From Plectrocnemia conspersa (taxonomy: Eukaryota > Arthropoda > Insecta > Trichoptera > Polycentropodidae), in the NCBI GenBank assembly GCA_009617715.1, contig VTFK01000015.1, positions 806,001-870,000 on the forward strand: a stretch of 64,000 bases of DNA, in the 5' to 3' direction. The position numbers and the translations under genes were made by a program. Below, piece after piece: positions 1 through 19,100 of this stretch. The notes under the pieces were generated by a model that saw only the letters and a list, made by a program, of their open reading frames with translations, searched no databases and was not told the origin of the DNA. Within the stretch, counting starts at the first letter, position 1, and each line of letters opens with the position of its first letter.

Positions 1-6609
<6,609 letters not shown>

Positions 6610-6780
6610 AATATTATTCATTTTATTTTTAATATATGTATAAAATATTTTATATTTATTTTTATGACGATATAATAAAACATTTGTACTTTTTCAAAAA
6701 ACTTTTATTCCATCGTTGTTAATAATTCTGTGTTAAAAAATAAATATCACTAATAAATATAATTACTAATAGTTAATTAC

Positions 6781-7281
6781 TCATTGGACGGTGACGTCGT
6801 TTACTTTTTCGTCCAACACAGGATCTACTTTTTTATCTTCTTCAACCTGCTCTGCTTTGACTTCTTCGTTTATTTTCAACTCTGTGATTGGTTCGTGCAC
6901 ATCAGCCACAACTTCTTTATCTTCTTTTTTTTCTTCAATTACATCCGCTTGAATAGGCTTCACTTCTTTCTTTTCTTCCTCTTCCAATCGTGGTGATTTA
7001 TTGAGTCTTCCAGCGCTTCTTCCAGAAGGGATGGCGTGAAAAGCTTCGGCCAGATCTAGATTTATTTCTTCCAAGGGAGTATCGCCATTCCTGATGTAAA
7101 CAGGCACATATCCTGGTTTTCTTGGCAAAAATTGCCTACCACTAATTGGATAAGCGTCTGAAATTCAATTTAAAAAATACGGTAATTTTGTAACACTTAT
7201 TTTTTACATAAAATAACGGTACTCACCAACGATGACCAAAGTTAAAACGATCCCTAAGGCGGCAATCAAAAATTTATTCAT
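6781..7281 (-). CDS. small secreted protein with acidic Lys/Glu-rich tail
   Basis: Function unknown; I do not recognise the family with certainty. Two exons, 7281-7227 and 7157-6781, give 143 residues. The 18-codon first exon encodes a hydrophobic signal peptide (MNKFLIAALGIVLTLVIV) with probable cleavage around the following D-A-Y-P. The mature N-terminal part (YPISGRQFLPRKPGYVPVYI.., then TPLEEINLDLAEAFHAIPSG) looks constrained. From about residue 75 on it is almost only E, K, V and D and probably disordered. The intron has GT..AG borders in phase 1. The stop at 6781 lies close to the convergent transporter gene; a reverse-strand AATAAA near 6704-6709 would put the two 3' ends within a few tens of bases. 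A TATAGATAA near 7370 could serve as TATA box. Extracellular location is inferred from the signal peptide. Confidence 0.75.
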
Positions 7282-10200
7282 GACTGATGCTTTATGTGGG
7301 TATCGGAGTTATAGCAAACGTCCGGTGCTTTTGCCAAGTGGAAGGCTTCTCCGCAAAGGCTTTATCTATACTGGCCAGCAATGGGCAGACGAGACCGTAA
7401 AACATGAAGAATTCCAGTGGCGTTGACCGCTACACAGGTTTTTGTACAAATCAGAAGTATTAAACTCAATCGCAATTCGAAGCGAGACTAATCGAATGTG
7501 TAATGGCAAAAAATAGTAATGTTTTGTACTTCCATTTTAAAATGCCCTGCTAGTTTATGGAACGGTTTGGTTGTCAGAAGTGATAAAAGAGTAACTCAAT
7601 AAATATTTTATTGTATAATAATATCACACAAATCAAGAATATCTAACTATTACTGCATTTAAATGCTTTAAAGCAAGCTTTTGTATTATTCATTATAAAT
7701 CAGTCCATAATATTTAGAGAGGTTTTCCCAATGTATTATAATGACAAAAACTATATGTCAGCTCAAACATGCACCCATATACACACATTTAATGGAAATC
7801 TTTAAACATCGGTGTCGACACCACCCCTTAGCTTCAAAAAGTAGAATAAAATGAATTATATTGCAACGCTCCTTAAAAAAACACAAATACGATCCATAGA
7901 GATTTTGGTTGGATATTGGTTAACTTTTCTCTTTAAAGACAGAAAACATCCTTTAGATATATATAAGAATATCTATAAAACCGTTGATTTTTAAGTTTCT
8001 ATCCTATCAATCCAGAGTGTCTATATATTTTTCAGGAATCTTACAATATATTCTACAGTCTTTGAATCCTATTTATATTTTTACTCTTATTTTAAATCCT
8101 AATTTACTGAATATACTTTAGATATTTTTATAGATACATATTTAATGTGCTAACCATTTTAATATTTCATACTCTTATTTATTTAATTAAACTTCAAAAA
8201 AGTGCCAAAAAACAGCCATCAAAGATTCTGAAATTTTAAAGCTAGGTTCATAAGATGTCTTTATATTCTAATCGTTTTTATTTTTTTAACTTATTTTTGT
8301 ACCAGAAAATCAAGGAAAATATATAATATGGAGTTTTAGATTGTTGAAAGGAATATATGAGCCGTTGTCTTAAAAGTGGTATAAGTGCATTTATTTATAT
8401 ATTGATATATTTATGGGTTTGCGTTTAATGGTAAGCAATTCGGGTAATGGTTTTAAAATTATAAACTTGTTAAATAAGTATTAAAAATGTTCAAGAGAAT
8501 AAAGCTACAAATGGACTTACGCCACTTTCAATAAAAAACATTATGAAAAATATAAAAAATATCAATTTAAAATTTATATTCTAATTTAATTGGCATTTCT
8601 GAAATGTATTTTTTTAAGTAAAAAATATATTTAAAATGATGATCTAAGTAAACAAACAATCAGATTCATTAAGAAATTATTTAAGTTATAATTTAATGAA
8701 TTAATAAATAAACAGAAATGAAAAGTAAATTACTATGTTAAGATAACTACTATTAACAACTTTATTTCTCTTTTACACTTAGCATAGTGAAGTAAACATG
8801 GTGAATAGGAGGTATGTAAGACAGTAAACTCATCAGTTATGATTATTACAAATGGACTTATTCCACCTTCATCAAAAACATTCATGCGATAAAATTTTGT
8901 ACTTAACTTTTTTTGATTAATTTATGAGGATGTTGTGCAGCATTGCCGGTGTAATTAAAAATATAAAAAGTTGATATTATTATCTGACTAAAACTATCAT
9001 TAACACTTTTTTTGCCACTTAAAAAGTGGCTCATGTAAAAGTTTATATCATAAAAAATAATTATGATGTTTTATTTTAAATATCGTAAAATTTACTTTTT
9101 TATGTTAATATGTATGTATTTCAATTCTAAAACAAATTACAATACAAAATTGATAACACACAAAAACATAAAAAAATACTTGTTTATATATTTTAACAAT
9201 GTATTCTTCTAATCCTCACACACATTATGTACATATTTAATTTTTATAGTTATAACATACCTAGTTAATTTTCAATCCGAATATTTATATTCAGTGAAAA
9301 TTATTGTGGCGTAACAAAATTATTGAAACCGTTGTCACGTTGATGTCGGCCATCTTGTTTTATATTTGAATGCTTATTTTTTATTGGTTGACAACAAAAG
9401 AATACAATAGCGGAAGCTAGAAAATCATCGAGCGAACTCTATTTTTATTTTTATTAATTATAATTTAATATATTTCCTTTGTTTACCTGTATTATTATAC
9501 ACCGTTCATACAAAGCGATACGATTTACAAAATAAAAAATTGAGCATAGAATGTTTCATTTTAAGTAATGCGCGTCCGGAAGCGGAAGTGGAAGCGGCTT
9601 AGAACAATTATAAATATGTAAGATTAAAATCATACGTTAAAATAAGTGTAAATGATAACTTTTATAATAAATTAAACCATTTATGATAATTTTATATTAT
9701 TTTGTTTAGTATATCTACAGTTGTGGTTTCAATCTTCTTATCTTATTTCTAATCTGTTCTTTCGCTTAATATTATGTTTTATCATTTTATATAATCAGCT
9801 GTATTCAATATAGATTTAATTACAAATGTTATAATTTAAAAATCATAGTATTATTCGAATTGAAAGCTTCTGGCATAGAGAATCGGCAGAAACACCGAAC
9901 GGAACTAAACGAGCGGATTCTGTTGCAATCTCAGCAATCTCATCACTTCCACGGGTACTGCAGAGCTGCTCTCGTCTGCAGTCACACACATAGGTGCACT
10001 CTGGCCTCACAAATAATATCCTCTTTAAACCGGCTTCAGATGCCGTTTAAATTTTATGTATGCCTGTTTTCTTGTCCACTCATGCTCCACAAAGGGTACC
10101 ACGACGTTTTTGATACATCTTTCGAAGCTTTGTTACAGCAAAAATGAGAATTTTAAATGAGTTTCGGAGCACCTTAAACTGCAATTTCCCAATGATCTCT

Positions 10201-10971
10201 TTATATGATTCAACGAAAAATTAGGTAGTGTGTTAGTATCATATATATTTCTGTTAATATCTAATCCTCAAATTAAGAACTAGAACAAAAAAATAATTGA
10301 GTTTTTTAATGAATTATTATTCGAGTAAGAACTACAATTTTACATATTAAAAACATTAATTGATAATCCTGATGTAGGTTATTTTTAACTAAACTGTGTA
10401 ATATATTTCAATTAAAATGAGAAACGAGTAACATATTCATAAACTTTTACAAATCGTTTTACGTGTGTCCCAATTCTTCTTTGAATCGACACACATTTTC
10501 TTCCAATACCTTAAATGGAATTTTACAATTTCACATCAATACCTATAATAGTTGATTGATTATCTCCTCTATTCTGTCTCATCTTTCTATCTAAACTCGA
10601 TTCTTCCGATAAGTCATCATTAGATCATTTTTGCATAGACACTATATGAATCACTACATGACATCATATTTATTTTTTCAGATATCGTAATGCACCAAGC
10701 GCATATAATATAATCAATAAAAAGCCACAGTTGAAATATACAATTTATTAAATACAATATTTACAAATATTAGCACACATTTCCTTATATGCGAACTATA
10801 AAGTCAATGTTAGTTTGCGAATCAAGTTCAACCGGCGATGATGAGTCGCTTGGGTCACCTCGTGAGGTCTTAATCGTGACCTGGGTTTTATTAAATCAGC
10901 GTCTAAAATATGCAAAAAAAGTTATACGTCACTAGGAAATAAGAGGCATATCTTAAATTATTACCCCTTAA
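7282..10971. other. intergenic region, AT-rich, with one dispersed repeat
   Basis: No supportable gene. It holds the promoter area of the gene ending at 6781 (7282-7440), a dispersed repeat at 9208-9597, and a slightly GC-richer patch at 9870-10140. That patch keeps a 95-codon frame (from a TTG) with no recognisable domain; the frame probably reflects base composition or an old element. Confidence 0.5.
9208..9597. repeat. dispersed repeat, copy 1 (about 390 bp)
   Basis: It shares long stretches with 23530-23900 in the same orientation: ATGTCGGCCATCTTGTTTTA, TTATACACCGTTCATACAAA and, near the end, GCGCGTCCGGAAGCG. Similarity begins at AATCC..CACATTATGTA and includes TTATAGTTATAACA. The middle differs by indels and substitutions, so the copies are old. 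No open frame and no clear terminal inverted repeat is seen; it may be a SINE or non-autonomous element of unknown class. Confidence 0.75.
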
Positions 10972-13900
10972 TCACTGTCTGCCAGGTTGTTTGTAAGGCC
11001 CTCTTGCGAACAGGTAGGATTGTAGATCATTCAGATCCTGAAAAACATACATTAAATATTAAAAGTTCTTTTTAATTATAAAATCTGAACCAATACGATT
11101 CGATCGTAAGATTAAAGAGAGTAGTCTTATTATAGTTTATTTTACGACCTTGCTCTCCATCTAGAAAATCAAATTTCTCTCCAACTATCCGCTTAGAATA
11201 CGATACTCGAAATTGGTCTACTTATATTTACATACATAGCTTATGTTACGTTGATATTTTAAATATTTTTAAAACATATATTTATGAATATATAACAATA
11301 AATAATTCATTGTAATATATTCATAAAATATTTCTTAAGCACATTTATTATGAATGCTTAATACCAGTGAAGTTATATTTTTTACTTGCGTTTCAGTGAA
11401 ATTATATTCACCGGTAGCTATATATTTCTACTAGTTAAAATATACTTTAATTTGACAGTTGCGAAGTCACTAACCAAATCAATCAGTTATTAATATATTG
11501 GATATGCAATAAATAATTAAAAAAATATTTTCCTTACATTTATTTATTAATTATACTATATGTATATAGTTTTATTATATAATATAAATATTTTATAGTC
11601 GATTTTTACTAATAAATTATAATCGTTATCTGTTAAAATCACTGTAAATTGCACATACATACATATAAATATGATTATTTGTGGCAATAAAATATAAATA
11701 TATTTTCTTTACATTATGTTGTATATGACATTAGTGTGTAATTTTAAAATAATTCCAGTTATCTTTGTAGCAAAAATGCACGAAATCTTTGTTCGTTGAT
11801 TGCCAAAATAATGTGGCTTTTAAACATAAAATTCATTGTAAATTTTCATTAGTAATAAATATATCTACTGTAAAATATTCCAAGTGTGTTTATTTAATGC
11901 TCATATAAATGTTTTAGGTTAACAGTATAAATGAAGAAAAAGGTTTATGTGTTTGTTTTGCTAAAACAACTTAACTATGTAATGTCACATTAAAACACAA
12001 AGGAAGCTTTCTATCGATTTGCGAGAGAAAGGTAAAACTTATTTGCTTAGTTTAAAAATAAACCGATAACATAATCCCAATACAGAGAACAGTAAAAGTT
12101 ATCTTAAGAGAAGTCTTCTATAAAGTCTTTGAACAACTGATTCTAAAAAATCTGTAACCGCATATAGAAAATACAATTTTAATTTCAATTTGGCTTTAGG
12201 TAGAAACACTAATTGACAATAAAATGAGAATCTCACAAAAATTCAACATTACTAAAAGAGACGGGAATTTTCTTATTAAAAATCGAAAATACGTATAAAT
12301 ATCTAGCTTCTATAACGAATGTTTTCAATTCAAGAGATGATGCGAGCTACAGCAAGATTATTTTACTTCATTGCCAAGATAATAAACAAATAAAAAGCCA
12401 CTAGTTTAATTTTACTTATCTATAACTGAAGTCTCAAAAATCGGATTAAACTCCTGGTGATTCAAGGTACTACTCGGATAAGCCAAAGCTTACAATTTAA
12501 GTAAAAGCGGCTCCTTTTCTCCGGACTTGTGAAGTTGTCGTCTGTGTCGATTCGTAGTAAGCTTGCCTAAGTCTTCGAACGACTGATTCTAAAAAAGCGC
12601 AACCGCATATATAAATTATATTTATAGAAGTTCACTTGGGCTTTAAGTAAAGACACTCTATAAATCACCAATTGACAAGAGTTGTAGAATATGTTTCAAA
12701 ATATTGAAAGAGACACGGGAATGTTCTTATTAGATATAGAAAAGGCGTTGGACACGGTTTGGCATAATGCCTCCAATTCAAATCATTAAGATTTAATGTA
12801 TCTTTTTATTTTATATTTTGTTTGCTTAATGCGTTAGTTTTTTTTATAAATGGACTCTAGGAGGTACTTCTCAAATTAGCAAAAAAAAAACAATGTAAAA
12901 AAACTGTTTTTTTTGCAAGCTTAGTCATCAAAACATAAAACTGTCTCATTGATCTTAGCAAATATAATTTGTAATACAAACATCAGCAACATAAACCATC
13001 TTAAAAGATGAACCGTTTGAGAAGTTTAATGATCTAAGCCCAGGCGATTACTGCTGTGATACCTGCATCTCCGAAAAAAGTGGGAGCGTCTGGTCAAGCA
13101 TATTAGACAGAAAATTTAATATCGCACTAAACGCCCCATAAATAAACATCATAACATATTTTTGTTATAAGCTAACCACCCTTCATGTGCAAATAATTAA
13201 AAAAGAGAAATTCGATTTTCTCCTTAAGTAACCAGGTAATTATAATATCAAATGTTAACCCAACAAAAATAAGTATAAGCTTTGGAAACATTTTATATTA
13301 TTAGGAGTACTTTCGTATAGTCAAGGCAAAGCATATACAACTCCCGGCACAATCGAAACACAAACTTTAAATAATAATATGTAAGCCATCGCTAAAGAGT
13401 TGAAGAGTAGCATTATTTTTTATAAATTATATGTTATCAATATAAATTTAAGAGAGAAGAAAACATTTATCTCTCTAATGATGGTTCGAGTAAATGAGTA
13501 ACTTCTATCCTAGTACTAGTTTGTTAGTAAGTTTAAAAAGAATGATGACATTGCTAATATAAAAATGTATGTAACTAATCGTAGATTTACGTATTTAAAG
13601 AAATAGTTTCTACTAATATTGACACTAAAACTGAATCTTGAATCAACATCATCATTAAATATAAATATATGTTATATACATCAGTTTTATGTCGTTTTCC
13701 TTTATTGCTGTAAATCCTACGAAAATTAATTTAATTTGACTTTCTCGAATCTTGATTCATTTCAAAAGAAATAAATCTCCTGTATATTAATTCTTTACCT
13801 TGACAAACGCCGGCTTCGGAGTCTCAGTCTCATCCTCGTTGGGTCTGTAATAAATACCATCTGGAAGCCGACCATCGTCGTTGACTTTTTGCAAAAGGAA

Positions 13901-14176
13901 CAATGTGGGATGACCTCTCCTCGGATTGCTCTGCCTCCCAGCGTCTTTCAACTCGTTGCCATTATCCTCCGAGGTACTTTCCTCCTTTGAGTTTTGATCA
14001 GACTTTGGAATCGGAACCAAATTAACCAAATAAATGCTTCTGGTCTTTTCCCTCGGAGCTGGGAGGAGCTTTTCTTCGTCGCTCAAAGGCTTCACCCTGG
14101 TTATCTGCGTGTCTCCTTCTTGAGAAAGCACACAGGCGAGATACATAAAAATTAATAACAATTGAACGCGCGCCAT
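10972..14176 (-). CDS. small secreted protein, two exons
   Basis: Family not recognised. Exon 1 (14176-13799, 126 codons) starts with a clear signal peptide, MARVQLLLIFMYLACVLSQ, followed by a polar, charged chain with a dibasic site (NPRRGHP). It ends at AAG before GTAAAG. The phase-0 acceptor at 11037 adds DLNDLQSYLFARGPYKQPGR plus Q and a TGA at 10972, giving 147 residues. Without splicing the frame would end seven codons after 13799, at 13787 (VKN), so both ends are possible; the second exon is favoured by the clean CAG acceptor, matching phase and its coding-like composition. The intron is about 2.8 kb and contains LINE debris. The mature part ends in a basic Gly/Pro segment. A peptide precursor or a matrix protein are both conceivable, neither shown. 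Confidence 0.65.
12110..12300 (+). mobile_element. decayed non-LTR retrotransposon piece, copy 1
   Basis: It is related to 12545-12775 in the same orientation: both have GAACAACTGATTCTAAAAAA-like sequence, CCGCATATA, GGCTTTA-GTA, and a GGGAAT-TTCTTATTA block. This copy is more decayed and its reading frame is lost. It lies in the large intron of the secreted-protein gene at 10972-14176, on the opposite strand. Confidence 0.5.
12545..12775 (+). mobile_element. non-LTR retrotransposon reverse transcriptase remnant, copy 2
   Basis: At 12724-12770 one frame reads FLLDIEKALDTVWHNA, matching the RT core pattern of jockey-like LINEs (LDxxKAFDxVWH), whose first Asp is catalytic. The frame is closed on both sides by stops and frameshifts, so this is a dead fragment. 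It repeats the segment at 12110-12300. Confidence 0.7.
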
Positions 14177-14199
14177 GTTTGCCAGGACTCGATGTTGAG

Positions 14200-14240
14200 C
14201 AGACTAAACCGACAACAACTCACTCGCAGTTTATATATAA
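14200..14240 (-). promoter_or_regulatory. TATA box and probable start region of the gene at 10972-14176
   Basis: On the reverse strand TATATATAA lies at 14239-14231. About 30 bases downstream is GTCGGTTTAGTC (around 14210-14205), a plausible initiator; a similar TCGGTTAGT precedes the gene at 16188-20678. This would give a 5' leader of roughly 30 bases before the ATG at 14176, which supports that start codon. Confidence 0.55.
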
Positions 14241-16187
14241 TATTTTCATATAAAATGATCAGCCGAGAATAAGGACGAAAAACGAAATAAAACGACCGAT
14301 GCAAACTGTAAACAAAAATCGACATTTTATTCGGCGATCACGATGCTCTTTTTTCCAGCGAGAAAGAACCTGGGCGCGAGTACCAAAACACGTTTTCTAT
14401 GCACATCATTAGGTTTGCTATCTATACACACGTACTCGTTATACACAATTCACGATGCTCCGATGCGAAGGTCATGAGATTAAGGTTTCACGAAGAAAAA
14501 AAAATAGTCATAAATCATTTGTTGAATGTGTGCTATTATTTTTTGTGATTTTAATTTCGCCGAGCCACATTCGCGGAATTGTGTTGTTGTTGATCCACTC
14601 GTGCTTGTAGTATCATTTGTCATGATTAGCTCGTCTGCGTTCACACGGTTAACTTAATTTTACCCTTCGTGAAATAAAAAAGTTGAGGGGACCATAATAA
14701 CTTTACTACTATAAATTAATTTAAATATACAATAGGATCAAATCGTATATTATAAGTCTCACCGTTTTAACTATTTTTTTAAATTTATACAATGCTTTTT
14801 ATATTCAGTAATAGAATTTCCAAATATATTTAATACATATAGTAAACTAGTTACGAAAATCATTTATAAAATTATCTCTCGACATAACTGCGGTTCAGTT
14901 AAAGATCGATATTATCAATATTATGTCTGACCGTTTGGTACAAAGTTTAATATGATTATGGAACAAATGATTTTTCCCTATTTATAATGTGTGATGAAAT
15001 AAAAATAGCATATTTTTTCCGTCTTACCGTCTAAAACTATTAAGCGTTTGTTGCTGACCATATGTTCGTTGGTGAGCGAGTCACCCTCGAATACGAACAT
15101 ATATGTATATAACACCAACAATAATTTTTTAAATATCAAACTGTTGTCAATCTATGCAAGTTGTGTCTTTAATTTTTTATACGTATCAGAACTTGATCCT
15201 TTAATTATATATATGCGTATTCAGTTTATATTTCAAGCAAATTTAATTATTTTTTGGCTAAAATAAATTGCCAATTAAATGGTAAAGGTTGTTTTTCGTA
15301 TCTCGTAAACCGTGGTCAAACTTGAAAGAAAAAAAGATCACATTAAGATAATAAAAAAAATGTTAAGTAATGATTTAAAATAAATATGTACATTATAGGA
15401 TAATGATTATTACATGAATAATTTTCTGACAAACTAATTATAATTTATTTTATTACACATGGAAACACATAAACTTATTTATGCATTATGCGCATATAAG
15501 ATCTCATACAAAAATAAAAATAATAATACTCCCAACACAAGCGAACATAAGATGAAAAATTACACATCCTGGCAATTATTATCCGAGAACGTGATTCGCT
15601 AGAAACGTGACTAAAAACTAGCGTTTCTATTTTTTTATATATGCAGTTAAATGGTATCAAAACATATTTATGCGAATGGAAATAAATTATTCTTATTTTT
15701 CTGAGAAACTATTATATAAATGATAAATTTATAGTTTATGAATGATTGCTTTTTTTTAATTTTAGCCAATATAAGCAAAATATAGTCATTTATATTAATC
15801 ATAAAAAACGTGGATTAATAATATATTTATATAAATATTTCGGTAAGCAATTAATAACACAAAAATAATAAATGCATAAAATTACAGTTAAAATAAATAT
15901 TGTACGTATACATACATCTATATTTTATCAATATAAAAACATATTAAATAATAATTAATGCTTATAAAATAATTACCAGTATAATAAATGTATAAAAGTT
16001 GTATGTAATCAATGTTTTCTTATTTATCCATAGATGTCGATATAATTTTTCATTTTTGTTCAAATATTAATTTATATCATTCTAATGAAATAATCGATGT
16101 TTTTTAATATAAAAATAAAATCTCATAATATTTTTAATGTTATTTATTAATTTCAATAAATTAAAATAAATATTATTAATAAATATT
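14241..16187. other. intergenic region, nothing recognised
   Basis: AT-rich sequence between two minus-strand secreted-protein genes. Short open frames at 15048-15266 and 15475-15660 have no domain, no codon bias and no splice partners that I could find. No RNA gene or repeat was recognised. Confidence 0.5.
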
Positions 16188-19100
16188 TTATATTTCTATT
16201 CTTATTATATCATATTGAGCAGGCTTTCTTCTTCTGTATTGCCTATAATTGGGCTGCCAGACGTTCTGCGGATATTGTCTATAATTAACCCTAGGATACC
16301 TGTTTGAAACAGGTCCAGGGAAACTGAAGTCTGAACCGGTTTGCCCGCCGCTGAAAGCGAATCTGTCGCCACCGGGATTAGAAAACCCTTGAGCTCCGAA
16401 TCCAGATGATTGTCCGAAGCTAGTTAGAGGTCCTCTTCCAGTCTGGACTCCAGCCAAAGACTGGCTATTGGCTCCAGTGCCTCCAAATCCGTTTCCATTT
16501 ACAGCGAATCCGTTTCCAGAGCCAAATGCCGTTGCGCCATTCCCAAAAGTGGCAGACGATCCATGGCCATTGGCTATTGTCTGGCCGTTCGGATATGAAG
16601 CCGCGTAGCCTGAACCTTGGCCAAAAGCGGACGATGCTCCGTTGAGGCCGAAGGAGGCGGCTGCACTTTGACTTTGAGCATTGCTGTTGGAAAAACCTTG
16701 ACCAAACGCGTTCCCAGACAAGCTGTTTGAAGACGCTGCGGAAGACGACGAGGAAATTCCCGATAAGCCACCGTTGAAGTTAGACGATTGGCTGTTCGAC
16801 TGACTTCCAGATAGCGAACTGTAAAATAAAATAAAATTTAGGATATTCAAGTATATTTGCTACTTTATACTAGAGGCCAATAATCTTCAAGTGAGTGACC
16901 TCAAGAAATTATGAAACCGGTTACCTATAAATAAACATAATTTGATGTAATTAATTAAACGCATGTTTGATTATACTTAACAAAACCAATCTGTTTTAAT
17001 GATAGTTAATTTGACACGAAATTCCTAAGAGATTTAAAATAATAAAAAATGGTCCAAACTTGAGTAAATTTTTATTTCAATTTAAAACACGTGTACGACT
17101 CACTTAACACATCCGCAAGGTCTACTTAATATTAATTTGGTTCTATTATATAATTAATTCTAAAAATAAAAATAAATATTTTACTGTCCAGTATTTAAAT
17201 AGTTAATAACCAGATACGTCTTTGGTCACCAATAGTTACAATATATTGCAAGTCTGCTCTTTTTTTTTTCTCCTCCTCCCCTTCTTAAGCTTCCGATTTT
17301 TGGATTTTTTGTAATATATCATAATTATGTTTGTAACTATTTTACTATTTTAATATTACATTGATTAAAATACTATGACAAATTAAAAAATATAAGAGTT
17401 ACAAAAAAGTGTCATAAAACCAATTAATCTAGATGCAAACTATATTTTAATGATAATTGTTTTTATTAATGCTCTGAATATTGAGTCATTTATTTTGCTA
17501 AATTTTAGTAAATAAATTTATTAAACGGTCAGTAGTTAGACGGTAAAATGTATATATAAGTATTTAAAGATATGAAGTAAAAGGTCAGATATTATATAGT
17601 TTAAAGAAGATTTAATTAATATAAATTTATATGTTTTTGTATAAATTATATTGTGAACGTATATTTGTGATTAATACATTAATTTATTGTGTAAGTTTAA
17701 TTATAAAATAAATAATGAATTAGTTATGATTAATGATTGGTTGAAAGAATTATAATATAAATTAATATTTAATACAAACTAAACTAATGATAATGATAAA
17801 AATTTGGAGGATATAATAGATGGGTTAATATCATTTATTATTTAGGTGTATATAATGATATACATATATGTATCATAAGTAAATTAAGATTAAAAATAAA
17901 ATACATATTACACCATTATTTAGCCACATTAAAAATATTGAGAAGCTTTTTTTTTAACATTTAAAACCATTAAAATTGTATATAAATATAATAATTTTAT
18001 TATTTAAATTATATAATAAATTATTGTCAGGATATGTTTTAAATGCAATCATCCCTTGATTTACGCGGTAGATACGTTCCAGGAAACATCGCGTAAATTA
18101 AAGCATAGAAACAAATTTGTAATAAAACGACCGAATAATATTCACGTGTATTTAAATTATAAAGCAAACGAGCTTAATCTTCAGCGACACGCATGCCCTC
18201 CAAAAAAAAACTCAAGACACACAGCATGGGCAGTGGGAGATGTTCCAGATGTAGGTGAAATGCGAGAAGTGGAACGCGAGTAATCACTTCGCTACATGTA
18301 TGGAATCCAATATTTTTTATTTGTTTTAAAAAAAATGTATTTCTTAACCACGCTAATTTAAGAATAGAAATAAAGGTAACTAAAGAACAAATCAATAGGT
18401 AAGAATAAGAATAAAAATCTGTACAGATATTCACTGGAAATGGCATTCTGTACACTGAAATCAAGCGTTGAAATACATAATAAACTGCCAAAAAAATGTT
18501 AAAAACATTTATAAAATAATCAAAAATCATTTGGCATAAAAAAATTGTAATCGAATAAAATAAGTTTAGCAAATATAATCAAAGATACGGTTTTTTAACT
18601 ATATTTTTTTTGTTTTTAATTTAATTTAATTTTTTTTTTTAACTTTTTTCGGTTAGTAAAATATATTAACAGAAATTTGGCTTCGTAAAAACTAAATAAA
18701 AAATATGATTTATAAAAAAATCACATATACTTCTTAAAATAGTAGAATAAATTAAAATATATATTTGATAAAAATAAAGAATTCGTCAGTAAAATATTAT
18801 TAGATTATTATATATTAATAAAATTACTGAATTTAATTTTAAAAATATTAATCGTTCAATTTTTCCGTCATTAAGAATTAAAATATTAATTATTACAATA
18901 CTTTTCTACTTTATATTTTTATTACTGGTGAATATTTTAAAAATCCATTTTTTTATAAATAAAAAACCATAAAACTATATAAAAAAAATGCAATTTAATA
19001 TTAAATTTATTTTCAGAAAAATGGTCTTTTTACTCATATATTAGAAATAGAAATTTCTCGTGTTAAATAAAAATAAGTTAATAAAATACATGTATTATAA

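Noticed and set aside
9860..10147. 95-codon frame in a GC-richer patch
   Set aside because: It begins at a TTG, and has no domain, signal peptide or splice partner; probably compositional or an old element.
16574..16771. 65-codon minus-strand frame
   Set aside because: Shadow in another frame of the Gly/Ser/Gln-rich exon at 16188-16818.
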